From NCBI GenBank assembly GCA_031549495.1, contig JAVBPS010000073.1, forward strand, positions 1 through 14,114: a stretch of 14,114 nucleotides of DNA, written 5' to 3'. This DNA comes from JAVBOW01 sp031549495 (GTDB lineage Bacteria; Bacteroidota; Bacteroidia; Bacteroidales; Rikenellaceae). The position numbers and the translations under genes are program-made. How positions within the stretch are numbered: the first letter of the stretch is position 1; every line of letters starts with the position of its first letter. The notes under the pieces are model-generated. The model made no database searches. It was not told the DNA's origin and saw only the letters and a list, made by a program, of their open reading frames with translations. This document shows, piece after piece, positions 1 through 7,384 of this stretch.

Positions 1-116
1 CCCCCCCCCCCCTCCCCCCCGAGGCCGGGCTCTCACCCTCTATCCTCCGTAGCTATCATCCCACCGCCCCCCGCCCACCCCCCCCCCCGCCCGGGATGAC
101 GCGATGAATGAATCGC
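1..116. other. C-rich low-complexity stretch at the window edge
   Basis: No gene is visible here. The plus strand has uninterrupted C runs at 1-12, 14-20, 67-72 and 78-88. The minus strand, which is the sense strand for the transcript of the neighbouring SPOR gene, therefore has at least four G runs of three or more separated by 1-4 nt, a G-quadruplex pattern. TCATCCC (56-62) and GGGATGA (93-99) form a 7-bp inverted repeat around the C-rich core. The right end, GGGATGAC, matches the outer end of the GTCATCCC-type palindrome at 8121-8202, so this could be a decayed copy of that repeat. Homopolymers like these are also typical of low-quality contig ends. Confidence 0.6.
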
Positions 117-1181
117 TTATTTCTTTTTATAGATCCAGGCGTCCGGATATTTGGCTGCGAATTTTGCCTTGGCGGCATTGACCTCGGCCTGGTTGGCGGA
201 ACTGAACCCGCTCACGATGAGTTTGCCGCCCGAGAAGGGCACCACGGTGAATTTCGTCGCCGGATCGGCAGCCAGGGAAATGAATTTGTCGGCGTTTTCC
301 TGGTTGCTGAACACGCCCAACACCAAATGGTAGGTCGGCCCGGCAGGTTGCGCCGCAGCGGGTTGCGTCGCCGGTTTTGCGGCCGGTTGGCTCGTTTGGG
401 CGGGCTTCGCCGTTTCCGCCGGTTTAGCCGGTTCGGCCGGCTTGGCTGCGGGTTTTTCCTCTACCGGCTTCGTTTCCACCGGTTTGGTTTCCACGGGTTT
501 TCCTTCGGGGACGGCTTCCGGGGCAAGGGGTGTGATCGTGTCGGCGGGCTGGGCCTGCGGCGTATTGCTCATGGCGGCTTGTTGTTCGGGGGGGAGCTGG
601 TCGGTACGCACCACATCCAGGCCGCGCTGGGCGCGTTCCAGGTTGCGCTGTTCCAACTCGCGCGCCATCCGTTTGGCATAGGCGTGCTGCTGCTGCTCGG
701 GGGAACGGCGCAGGTAGAGCGCCACGGCGGCGCCCACGATCAGCACGCATCCCAGAACGAGGGCCACATGCTTGGCCTTCACGCGCGGGGTAAGCTGCGT
801 CTCCGCGGTCGGCACCGGGTTGAGCGCCTTTTCCAGCGCGGCCGAGGCGTTGAACGCCTGGTAGATAATGTCGCCGATCCCTTCCAGGACGATGGTCGAG
901 GGGATCCGCTCGGGCGTCACGCCCTGCGCCGCGAGCCACTCGTCGTAGATCGCCTGCGAACGCTGGGGGTCCTTCACCACCGCGTCGATCAGCTCGGGCA
1001 CCGTGGGCAGCCCCTCGACGCTTCCCTCGCGGTAACGCACCGTGGAGCGGGGCGGAAGCAGTTTCTTGCGTCCCTTGAGCTGGGCAGGCCGTTTTTCGAT
1101 CACCAGCGCGCCCATGCCGGGGATGTTGACCCCTTCGCGCGAAACGAGCGCATTGAATATCAGTTTATTTACCTGGTCCAT
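117..1181 (-). CDS. Membrane-anchored CCDC81-type HU domain protein with C-terminal SPOR domain
   Basis: This 354-residue protein probably links the chromosome or cytoplasm to the cell wall. Residues 1-55 (including NIPGMGALVIEK) and about 60-118 look like the two tandem HU-like folds of the Bacteroidetes CCDC81 family. A single hydrophobic segment lies at 138-157, followed by a charged Gln/Arg-rich stretch (159-186) and a Pro/Ala/Lys/Glu-rich linker (about 200-281) with PVETKPVETKPVEEK repeats. Residues 282-354 form a SPOR domain (YHLVLGVFSNQENADKF, then the LIVSGFSS strand), a peptidoglycan-binding fold. The predicted topology is N-terminus in the cytoplasm and SPOR in the periplasm. The ATG overlaps the lgt stop as TAATG, with an AGGA a few bases upstream, so translation is probably coupled to lgt. 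Family knowledge supports DNA/partner binding by HU and denuded-glycan binding by SPOR; a role in division or chromosome segregation is inference. Confidence 0.9.
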   Translation of the reverse strand: MDQVNKLIFNALVSREGVNIPGMGALVIEKRPAQLKGRKKLLPPRSTVRYREGSVEGLPTVPELIDAVVKDPQRSQAIYDEWLAAQGVTPERIPSTIVLEGIGDIIYQAFNASAALEKALNPVPTAETQLTPRVKAKHVALVLGCVLIVGAAVALYLRRSPEQQQHAYAKRMARELEQRNLERAQRGLDVVRTDQLPPEQQAAMSNTPQAQPADTITPLAPEAVPEGKPVETKPVETKPVEEKPAAKPAEPAKPAETAKPAQTSQPAAKPATQPAAAQPAGPTYHLVLGVFSNQENADKFISLAADPATKFTVVPFSGGKLIVSGFSSANQAEVNAAKAKFAAKYPDAWIYKKK

Positions 1182-2059
1182 TATTTCCTGGTTTTTTTAG
1201 CGTCCTTCTTTTTCTGCGGCGTCTGCGGCTCGACCCACGGTTTCAGGGGCGGGGGTACGATGGCCGGCCTCAGGTAAGCGCGGATGATGAAATAGAGCCC
1301 CGCGGCGATGAACGGCAGGCTGAGCAGCTGGCCCATGTTGAGCGCCATGCTCTGCTCGAAAGTCTCCTGGGGATTCTTGATGAACTCGATGAAAAAGCGG
1401 GTGATGAAGATCAAAAAGATCCCCGTGCCGAACAACAGCCCCGGGCGGCGGCGCGCCAGGTCTTTTTTATAGTACATCCACAGCAGCAGCCCGAAGGTCA
1501 GAAAATAGCAGATCGCTTCATAGATCTGCGTGGGATGCTTGGGCAGGGTCTCGTGGTTGCGTTCGAAGACGAACCCCCACGGCAGGTCGGTCGCCGTGCC
1601 GTAGATCTCCGAGTTAAAGAGGTTGCCCAGGCGCACGATGGCCCCGGCGACCGCCACGGCGATCATGATGCGGTCCAGCGACCAGATATAAGGCATCTTG
1701 TTCTTGCGCGAGAACATCCAAAGCCCCAGCAGCAACCCGATCGCCGCCCCGTGGCTGGCCAGCCCCCCCTCGCGGATGCGCAGGATGACCAGCGGGTCTT
1801 TCAGCACGCCCATCACCCCCGGATCATAGAAGAACAGGTGTCCCAGCCGCGCGCCGATGATCGTGGAGAGGACGGCGAACCAGAAGATCGAATCGAAAAC
1901 CTTCGGGGGATACCCCTCACGCTTGACGAAATCGATGAACAGCCACATGCTGACCGCGAACCCCAGCGCCCACATCACCCCGTACCAACGGATATCGAAC
2001 GACCCGATCGAAAAGCAGACCGGATCCATGTTCCACACAACAGACAGAAAACCAAACAT
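1181..2059 (-). CDS. lgt: Phosphatidylglycerol:prolipoprotein diacylglyceryl transferase
   Basis: Lgt moves diacylglycerol from phosphatidylglycerol to the lipobox cysteine of prolipoproteins, the first step of lipoprotein maturation in the inner membrane. The 292-residue length fits the family. About seven hydrophobic segments are visible. Key motifs are RWYGVMWALGF (24-34), GGLASHGA (98-105, with H103 where E. coli Lgt has its essential His), the Lgt signature RLGNLFNSE (143-151, with R143 and N146), HPTQIYEA (175-182) and RFFIEF (221-226, matching the Arg/Glu pair near the C-terminus of E. coli Lgt). The tail after residue 265 is Pro-rich and then Lys-rich (PQKKKDAKKTRK), probably cytoplasmic. 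M1 is preferred because residues 1-25 align with typical Lgt N-termini; M11 is an alternative. It heads a two-gene unit with the SPOR protein, sharing TAATG. Confidence 0.97.
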   Translation of the reverse strand: MFGFLSVVWNMDPVCFSIGSFDIRWYGVMWALGFAVSMWLFIDFVKREGYPPKVFDSIFWFAVLSTIIGARLGHLFFYDPGVMGVLKDPLVILRIREGGLASHGAAIGLLLGLWMFSRKNKMPYIWSLDRIMIAVAVAGAIVRLGNLFNSEIYGTATDLPWGFVFERNHETLPKHPTQIYEAICYFLTFGLLLWMYYKKDLARRRPGLLFGTGIFLIFITRFFIEFIKNPQETFEQSMALNMGQLLSLPFIAAGLYFIIRAYLRPAIVPPPLKPWVEPQTPQKKKDAKKTRK

Positions 2060-2125
2060 ATCGTTACAGTCAATAATTCAACCTCTTCGGAGAACCGCCC
2101 GCCACGGCGGGGGAACGGATATAAA

Positions 2126-2160
2126 CAGTCAAAATTAGTAATTATTTATTTGACTGCACG
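2126..2160 (-). promoter_or_regulatory. Predicted lgt promoter inside an operator-like inverted repeat
   Basis: On the minus strand TAATTTTG (2130-2137) fits the Bacteroidetes -7 box TAnnTTTG. No good -33 TTTG is seen at the expected spacing. The box lies in an inverted repeat, CAGTCAAA (2126-2133) and TTTGACTG (2149-2156), separated by a 15-nt AT-rich loop. A third copy of the half-site, CAGTCAA, lies at 2067-2073, next to the lgt start codon. The leader (about 60 nt) also contains a small hairpin, CCCGC/GCGGG, at 2098-2111. The arrangement suggests a binding site for a dimeric regulator; which one is unknown. Confidence 0.45.
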
Positions 2161-2236
2161 CCCATCCTGCGGAAATATCCGAAATAACAGGGATTTTTAA
2201 CCGGAGACGGAGTTTTAAAGCCCTCATTCCGATCCC

Positions 2237-2296
2237 GTAGGGGCACCCCTCGCGGGTGCCCAAAACAAGAAGGGCACCCGCAAGGGGTGCCCCTAC
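2237..2296. repeat. Nested palindromic repeat of the GTAGGGGCACCCC type
   Basis: Two 25-nt arms (2237-2261 and 2272-2296) are reverse complements with one mismatch, separated by a 10-nt spacer. Each arm is itself built of smaller palindromes: AGGGGCACCCCT, and GGGTGCCC or its complement. It begins 28 nt past the carB stop on the minus strand, so the RNA hairpin may also help end the carAB transcript, although no U tract follows. It looks like a dispersed intergenic repeat rather than a gene. The rest of the lgt-carB gap holds only the lgt promoter region and a weak small hairpin around 2164-2193. Confidence 0.8.
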
Positions 2297-2324
2297 AAAA
2301 ACCGGCAGGCGTCGAAGCGATCGC

Positions 2325-5300
2325 CTAATATTCGTTCCAGCTCTTGATCTTGATATCCTCATGCCCCAGGCGGCAGAAAGCGTGGATGAACGCGCTTGCC
2401 AGCCGGGCGTTGGTGATCAGCGGAATATTGAAGTCGATGGCGCTGCGGCGGATCGTGTAGTCGTTGTTGAGTTCCGATTCCGAGAGGTTCTTCGGGATGT
2501 TGACCACCAGGTCGATCTTCTTCTCCTTGATAAAATCGAGCGTGTTAGGCTTGTTGGGCGAATCGGGCCAGTGGAGCACCTCGCTGCGCACGCCGTTGGC
2601 GGCCAGGTAGTCGGCCGTGCCCTGCGTGGCGTAGAGGTTGTAGCCGCGCTCGGAGAGCGCCTGCGCCGCGGAGAGCATGTCCGTTTTGGAGCGCGCGTCG
2701 CCCGTGGAGAGCAGCACGTTGTGGCGGGGGATCGTGTAGCCCACCGAGAGCATCGCCTTGAGGATCGCCTCATGGAAATCGTCGCCGATGCAGCCCACCT
2801 CACCCGTGGAGGCCATCTCGACGCCCAGCACCGGGTCGGCCTTCTGCAAACGGGCGAACGAGAACTGCGGCGCCTTGATCCCCACGTAATCCAGGTCGAA
2901 AGCCGACTTGTGGGGCACCTCGACCGGCAGGCCGAGCATCACCTTGGTGGCGATGTCGATAAAGTTGATCTTCAGCACCTTCGACACGAAGGGGAAACTC
3001 CGCGAAGCGCGCAGGTTGCACTCGATCACCTTGATCTCGTTGTCCTTCGCCATGAGCTGCATGTTGAACGGCCCGGTGATCTCCAAGCCTTTGGCGATCA
3101 GGCGCGCGATCTTCTTGATGCGGCGCATCGTCTCGACGTACATTTTCTGCGGCGGCATGACCATCGTCGCGTCGCCCGAGTGCACCCCGGCGAACTCGAC
3201 GTGCTCCGAAATGGCGTAGATGAGCACCTCGCCGTCTTTGGCCACCGCGTCGATCTCGATCTCCTTGGCGTTCTCGATGAACTCGGTCACCACTACCGGA
3301 TGCTGCTTCGAGACGTTGGTCGCCAGCGTGAGGAAATGTTCCAACTCGCCCTTGTTCGAGACCACGTTCATCGCCGCGCCCGAAAGCACGTACGAGGGGC
3401 GCACGAGCAGCGGAAAGCCCACTTCATCGGCGAAAGTATAAATATCCTGCACGCTCGAAAGCTCCTTCCAGCGGGGCTGGTCGACGCCGATCTCGTCGCA
3501 CATCTGCGAGAATTTGTGGCGGTCTTCCGCGCGGTCGATATTTTTGGCCTCGGTACCCAGGATGGGCACCTGCTGCGCGTCGAGGCGCATGGCGAGGTTA
3601 TTCGGGATCTGCCCGCCCATCGACACGACCACGCCCTTGGGCGTTTCCAGGTCGATGATGTCCAGCACGCGCTCCAGCGTCAACTCGTCGAAGTAGAGCC
3701 GGTCGCACATGTCGTAGTCCGTCGAGACGGTCTCCGGGTTGTAGTTGATCATGATGGAGCGGAAGCCCTCCTTGCGGATCGTGTTGGCGGCGTTGACCGA
3801 GCACCAGTCGAACTCCACCGAGGAGCCGATGCGGTAGGCGCCCGACCCTAAGACGATCACCGAACGGCCGTCGTTGGCGAAGTCGATGTCGTGCGCCGTG
3901 CCGTTGTAGGTGACGTACAGGTAGTTGGTCTGGGCGGGATACTCCGCGGCCAGCGTGTCGATCTGCTTGATCACGGGGGTGATGCCGCGTTTTTTACGCT
4001 CTTCGCGCACGCGCAGCATTTCGTCCTCGATCTTCTCGGGGCTGCACTTGGTGATCGTGCGGGCCAGCTGGAAATCCGAAAAACCTTTGCGCTTCGCGTC
4101 GGCGATCGCCTCGTCGGGCACGGCGGTGATGTCGTTGTAGGCCTCCAGGGCGTGCTCCGTGTCGACGATCCCTTTGAGTTTATGCAGGAACCACTTGTCG
4201 ATCTTCGTCAGCTCCCAGATGCGGTCCACGGTGTAGCCGCGGTGCAGCGCGTCGGCGATCACGAAGATGCGCTTATCGGTGGGCTTGCTCAGGGCCGTGT
4301 CGATATCCTCGACCGAGAGGTCCTTGTTCGCCACAAAACCGTGCATCCCCTGGCCGATCATGCGCAGGCCCTTCTGGATCACCTCTTCGAACGTGCGGCC
4401 GATGCTCATCACTTCGCCGACCGATTTCATGCTCGATCCCAGTTCGCGCGAGACGCCCTTGAATTTGCCGAGGTCCCAGCGCGGGATCTTGCAGACCACG
4501 TAGTCCAGCGCCGGCTCGAAGAAAGCGGGCGTGGTGCGCGTCACCGAGTTTTTCAGTTCATGCAACCCGTAACCCAGCCCCAGCTTGGCTGCCACGAAAG
4601 CGAGCGGGAACCCCGTCGCCTTGGAAGCCAGCGCCGAAGAGCGGCTCAGGCGGGCGTTCACCTCGATCACGCGGTAATCCTCACTCCACGGGTCGAGGGC
4701 GAACTGTACGTTGCACTCGCCCACGATGCCGATGTGGCGGATGATCTTGATGGAAAGTTTACGCAGTTTGACCAACTCGGAATTCGAAAGCGTCTGGCAG
4801 GGGGCCACCACGATGCTCTCGCCGGTATGGATGCCGAGCGGGTCGAAGTTTTCCATGTTGCAGACGGTGATGCAGTTGTCGTACTTGTCGCGCATCACCT
4901 CGTATTCGATCTCCTTCCAGCCTTTGAGCGATTTTTCGACCAACACCTGCGGCGAGTAGGAAAACGCCTTGTTGGCGACCGTCTCCAATTCCTCGTCGTT
5001 GTCGCAGAAACCCGAGCCCAGGCCGCCCAGCGTGAAGGCCGGGCGCAGGATCACAGGGTAGCCCAACTCGTTGGCGATCCGTTTGGCATCGGCCAGGTTG
5101 GTCGCCGCCTCGCTGCTGATCGTTTTGACGTCGATCTCGGCCAGTTTGCTGTTGAAGATCTCGCGGTCCTCGGTGTCGATGATCGCCTGCACGGGCGTGC
5201 CGAGCACCTTCACGTTATATTTTTCCAGGATGCCGGTGCGGTAAAGTTTCACCCCGCAGTTGAGGGCCGTCTGGCCGCCGAACGCCAGCAGGATGCCCTG

Positions 5301-5540
5301 CGGCCGCTCGCGGATGATCACCTCCTCGACGAACTCGGGCGTCACGGGCAGGAAATAGACCCGGTCGGCGATGTTCTCGGAAGTTTGTATGGTGGCGATA
5401 TTGGGATTGATCAGTACGGTGTAAATCCCCTCTTCCTTGAGGGCTTTGAGGGCCTGCGAGCCCGAGTAGTCGAACTCACCCGCCTCGCCGATCTTCAGCG
5501 CGCCCGAACCGAGCAGGATTACTTTCTCTATTTTTTGCAT
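2325..5540 (-). CDS. carB: Carbamoyl-phosphate synthase large subunit (eukaryote-like, CAD-type sequence)
   Basis: The large subunit uses ammonia from CarA, bicarbonate and two ATP to make carbamoyl phosphate for pyrimidine and arginine synthesis. At 1071 residues it matches the usual length. The order is: N-terminal preATP-grasp (LGSGALKIGEAGEFDYSGSQ, about 10-29), first ATP-grasp (about 125-400), oligomerisation region (about 400-550), second preATP-grasp (LGSGAYRIGSSVEFDW) and ATP-grasp (about 560-930), and an MGS-like allosteric domain (about 935-1071, including YATQGTADYL). Many segments match human CAD rather than E. coli CarB, for example IPRWDLGKFKGVS, VKQIDTLAAEYPAQTNYLY and SYVLSGAAMNV. 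The ATG lies within the 3' end of carA (13-nt overlap), so the pair is probably translationally coupled. The stop is TAG. No disruption is seen. Confidence 0.98.
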   Translation of the reverse strand: MQKIEKVILLGSGALKIGEAGEFDYSGSQALKALKEEGIYTVLINPNIATIQTSENIADRVYFLPVTPEFVEEVIIRERPQGILLAFGGQTALNCGVKLYRTGILEKYNVKVLGTPVQAIIDTEDREIFNSKLAEIDVKTISSEAATNLADAKRIANELGYPVILRPAFTLGGLGSGFCDNDEELETVANKAFSYSPQVLVEKSLKGWKEIEYEVMRDKYDNCITVCNMENFDPLGIHTGESIVVAPCQTLSNSELVKLRKLSIKIIRHIGIVGECNVQFALDPWSEDYRVIEVNARLSRSSALASKATGFPLAFVAAKLGLGYGLHELKNSVTRTTPAFFEPALDYVVCKIPRWDLGKFKGVSRELGSSMKSVGEVMSIGRTFEEVIQKGLRMIGQGMHGFVANKDLSVEDIDTALSKPTDKRIFVIADALHRGYTVDRIWELTKIDKWFLHKLKGIVDTEHALEAYNDITAVPDEAIADAKRKGFSDFQLARTITKCSPEKIEDEMLRVREERKKRGITPVIKQIDTLAAEYPAQTNYLYVTYNGTAHDIDFANDGRSVIVLGSGAYRIGSSVEFDWCSVNAANTIRKEGFRSIMINYNPETVSTDYDMCDRLYFDELTLERVLDIIDLETPKGVVVSMGGQIPNNLAMRLDAQQVPILGTEAKNIDRAEDRHKFSQMCDEIGVDQPRWKELSSVQDIYTFADEVGFPLLVRPSYVLSGAAMNVVSNKGELEHFLTLATNVSKQHPVVVTEFIENAKEIEIDAVAKDGEVLIYAISEHVEFAGVHSGDATMVMPPQKMYVETMRRIKKIARLIAKGLEITGPFNMQLMAKDNEIKVIECNLRASRSFPFVSKVLKINFIDIATKVMLGLPVEVPHKSAFDLDYVGIKAPQFSFARLQKADPVLGVEMASTGEVGCIGDDFHEAILKAMLSVGYTIPRHNVLLSTGDARSKTDMLSAAQALSERGYNLYATQGTADYLAANGVRSEVLHWPDSPNKPNTLDFIKEKKIDLVVNIPKNLSESELNNDYTIRRSAIDFNIPLITNARLASAFIHAFCRLGHEDIKIKSWNEY

Positions 5541-6616
5541 TTCTCGACGTTTTGGATGAAGTTATCAAAAAGGAAATCCGCATCGAGGGGCCCGCTGGCC
5601 GCCTCGGGGTGGAACTGCACCGAGCAGAAGGGGAGCGACTCGTGCTGAATGCCCTCCGAAGTGCCGTCGTTCAGGTTGAGGTAGTAGGGTTTCCAGCCTT
5701 TATCGAGCGTCGAGGTGTCGGCCACGTAACCGTGGTTCTGCACGGTGATCATGGCGCGGTCGGTGCCGGCCATCAGCACAGGCTGGTTGTGGCTGCGGTG
5801 ACCGTATTTGAGTTTGTAGGTCTTCGCGCCGGCCACCATCGAGAGGATCTGGTTGCCCAGGCATATCCCGAAGACGGGCTTGCCCACCGCGATGGCCTTG
5901 CGTACGTTTTCGACCGTGGCCTGGCATTTGGCCGGGTCGCCCGGGCCGTTGGAGATCATCACCCCATCGTAATCGAGCCCCGTGAAATCGTAATCCCACG
6001 GCACGCGCACCACCGTCACGTCCCTTTCCAGCAGGCAGCGGATGATGTTGTTCTTGCAGCCGCAGTCCACTAACACGACGCGGTTTTTTCCCTTGCCGTA
6101 CTCGACCACCTCTTTGCAACTTACCTCGTCCACCAGGTTGCGTTCGTTGGGATTGTCATACTCGGGGGCGGGGATCCCGTCCACGACGACCTTCCCGGCC
6201 ATCACCCCTTTTTCGCGGATGATCTTGGTGATCTCGCGCGTGTCCACGCCGTAGATGGCGGGCACGCCCTGCTCGATCAGCCAGTCGCGCAGGCTGCGCA
6301 CGGCGTTCCAATGGCTGTACTCCCAGGCGTAATCGGTCACCACCACGGCGCGCGGCCAGATGCGCTCCGATTCGAAGAATTTCAGCAGGCCGTTTTCGTC
6401 CCGTTCCAACGGAGGCACGCCGTAATTCCCCACCAACGGGTAGGTCATCACGAGGATTTGTCCGGCAAAAGAGGGATCGGTTAAACTTTCGGGGTAGCCG
6501 ACCATCGCGGTCGAGAAGACAGTCTCGCCAGAGGCGGACTTTTCGGCGCCGAAGGAGAACCCTTTGAACTCACTGCCGTCTTCGAGCAGGAGCGACGCGT
6601 ACTTTTTTTCAGGCAT
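5528..6616 (-). CDS. carA: Carbamoyl-phosphate synthase small (glutaminase) subunit
   Basis: CarA hydrolyses glutamine and channels ammonia to CarB. The 362-residue protein has the N-terminal CPSase small-chain domain (about 5-145, including MVGYPESLTDPSF and GNYGVPP) and a class I glutamine amidotransferase domain (about 178-358). The triad is visible: C252 in GICLGNQ, and H336 and E338 in QFHPE. The oxyanion-loop motif SNGPGDP is at 222-228. Like CarB, it resembles the GLN domain of animal CAD (for example the SHW motif and DNPNERNLVDEVS) more than E. coli CarA. It is the first gene of the operon, with a well-formed promoter 26-57 nt upstream and a leader of about 19 nt. That leaves little room for a transcribed pyrimidine-sensing attenuator. 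Confidence 0.98.
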   Translation of the reverse strand: MPEKKYASLLLEDGSEFKGFSFGAEKSASGETVFSTAMVGYPESLTDPSFAGQILVMTYPLVGNYGVPPLERDENGLLKFFESERIWPRAVVVTDYAWEYSHWNAVRSLRDWLIEQGVPAIYGVDTREITKIIREKGVMAGKVVVDGIPAPEYDNPNERNLVDEVSCKEVVEYGKGKNRVVLVDCGCKNNIIRCLLERDVTVVRVPWDYDFTGLDYDGVMISNGPGDPAKCQATVENVRKAIAVGKPVFGICLGNQILSMVAGAKTYKLKYGHRSHNQPVLMAGTDRAMITVQNHGYVADTSTLDKGWKPYYLNLNDGTSEGIQHESLPFCSVQFHPEAASGPLDADFLFDNFIQNVEKCKK

Positions 6617-6641
6617 CGTTTACAGAATGATTTCTGAGCCG

Positions 6642-6673
6642 CAAAGGTAATCAAAATTGCCGGTTTGTGCAAA
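6642..6673 (-). promoter_or_regulatory. carAB promoter, full Bacteroidetes consensus
   Basis: Reading the minus strand, TTTG (6670-6673) is followed after exactly 20 nt by TACCTTTG (6642-6649). This satisfies the -33 TTTG and -7 TAnnTTTG elements of Bacteroidetes primary sigma promoters at the preferred spacing. Transcription should start near 6635, about 19 nt before the carA ATG. Confidence 0.8.
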
Positions 6674-6711
6674 TTGTTGGCCGGCGCGACCGGATTATTT
6701 CAGTATTATTT

Positions 6712-6719
6712 TATCTTTG
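6712..6719 (+). promoter_or_regulatory. Predicted -7 box for the GNAT/RNA methyltransferase unit
   Basis: TATCTTTG fits TAnnTTTG and is followed by the common GCA context. The expected -33 position (near 6688) has no TTTG. Transcription from about 6726 would give a leader of about 125 nt containing the whole 6750-6840 palindrome. This promoter diverges from that of carA. Confidence 0.55.
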
Positions 6720-6749
6720 CACATACCTAATCCGGTAAGTATGGACTTC

Positions 6750-6840
6750 TTTGTCATTCTGAACGCAGTGAAGAATCTTGGTCGGGCTGTGGACAGAACA
6801 ATTCCGACCAAGATTCTTCACTGCGCTGCCGAATGACAAA
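6750..6840. repeat. Intergenic palindrome of the GTCATTCTGA(A/G)CG family, copy 1
   Basis: The arms are 6750-6785 (GTCATTCTGAACGCAGTG, then AAGAATCTTGG) and 6804-6840, nearly perfect reverse complements with differences near 6819-6832. The 18-nt centre contains CTGTGGACAG, a small palindrome. The same centre and arms recur at 10269-10356, so this is a dispersed element and not chance pairing. It lies in the predicted 5' leader of the GNAT gene, and its last bases contain an in-frame ATG (6833). Confidence 0.9.
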
Positions 6841-6850
6841 AACAGATTCT

Positions 6851-7372
6851 ATGAAAATGACGATACGCGAAGAGCGGCCGGAAGAATTCGCCGCGATCTA
6901 TGACCTGGTAAAGACCGCTTTCGCCACCGCGAAGATGAGCGACGGCGACGAGCAGGAATTTGTGAACCGGCTGCGCGCAAGCGGCGATTATATTCCTCAG
7001 TTAGCCCTGGTGGCTGAGGACGCAAAAGGATTGGCCGGGCACGTCATGCTTACCCGCGCCCGGCTCGACGTGAATGGCGAGGTCCGTGAAACGCTGCTGC
7101 TGGCCCCGTTGTGCGTGGAAATTTCCCATCGCGACAACGGCCTGGGGGCGCAGCTGGTGGAAGAGTCTTTCCGGCGTGCGCGGGCGATGGGCTTCACCTC
7201 GGTTTTCCTGCTGGGCGATCCGGCCTACTACGCCCGTTTCGGCCTGCGGGACGCGACCGTTTTCGCCATCGGCAACGCCCACGGCTTCCCCGCACCCTAT
7301 TTCATGGGGTGCGAACTCATCCCCGGCGCGCTCGCAGCAGGCGGGATATTCTCGTGCGGCACACCGGCTTAA
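6851..7372 (+). CDS. GNAT family N-acetyltransferase (YhbS-like)
   Basis: This is a probable acetyl-CoA-dependent N-acyltransferase of 173 residues with unknown substrate. The N-terminal strand IREERPEEFAAIYDLVKTAF, the central strands (LALVAEDAKGLAGHVML and LLLAPLCVEISHR), the acetyl-CoA loop HRDNGLGA (93-100) and the GDPAYYARFGL segment (122-132) are typical of the YhbS-type subgroup. I start at 6851 because the upstream in-frame ATG at 6833 lies in the end of the palindromic repeat and adds only MTKTDS, with no conserved content; 6857 is also possible. The RNA methyltransferase gene begins 12 nt after its stop, so the two are probably one transcript. The short gap does not by itself prove a functional link. 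Confidence 0.88.
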   Translation: MKMTIREERPEEFAAIYDLVKTAFATAKMSDGDEQEFVNRLRASGDYIPQLALVAEDAKGLAGHVMLTRARLDVNGEVRETLLLAPLCVEISHRDNGLGAQLVEESFRRARAMGFTSVFLLGDPAYYARFGLRDATVFAIGNAHGFPAPYFMGCELIPGALAAGGIFSCGTPA

Positions 7373-7384
7373 TCCCTAAAAACG

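Noticed and set aside
108..1277. Plus-strand frame of 389 residues opposite the HU-SPOR gene
   Set aside because: Antisense to a protein with recognisable domains; its Gly/Arg/Phe repeats mirror the Pro/Ala/Lys linker codons.
2135..2362. Minus-strand 75-residue frame after carB
   Set aside because: It is read through the 2237-2296 repeat and the carB end; its GAPLAGALLVLGTREG segment is only a translation of the palindrome.
2256..5648. Long plus-strand open frames opposite carB (531 and 585 residues)
   Set aside because: They are antisense to a full-length, motif-complete carB, are Arg/His/Asp/Val-rich low-complexity translations, and have no domain sense; typical of GC-rich shadow frames.
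6617..6641. Pyrimidine-responsive attenuator or riboswitch before carA
   Set aside because: The promoter fit leaves a leader of only about 19 nt, too short for a known structure of that kind.
6997..7282. Minus-strand small frames within the GNAT gene
   Set aside because: Shadows of a gene with clear GNAT motifs.
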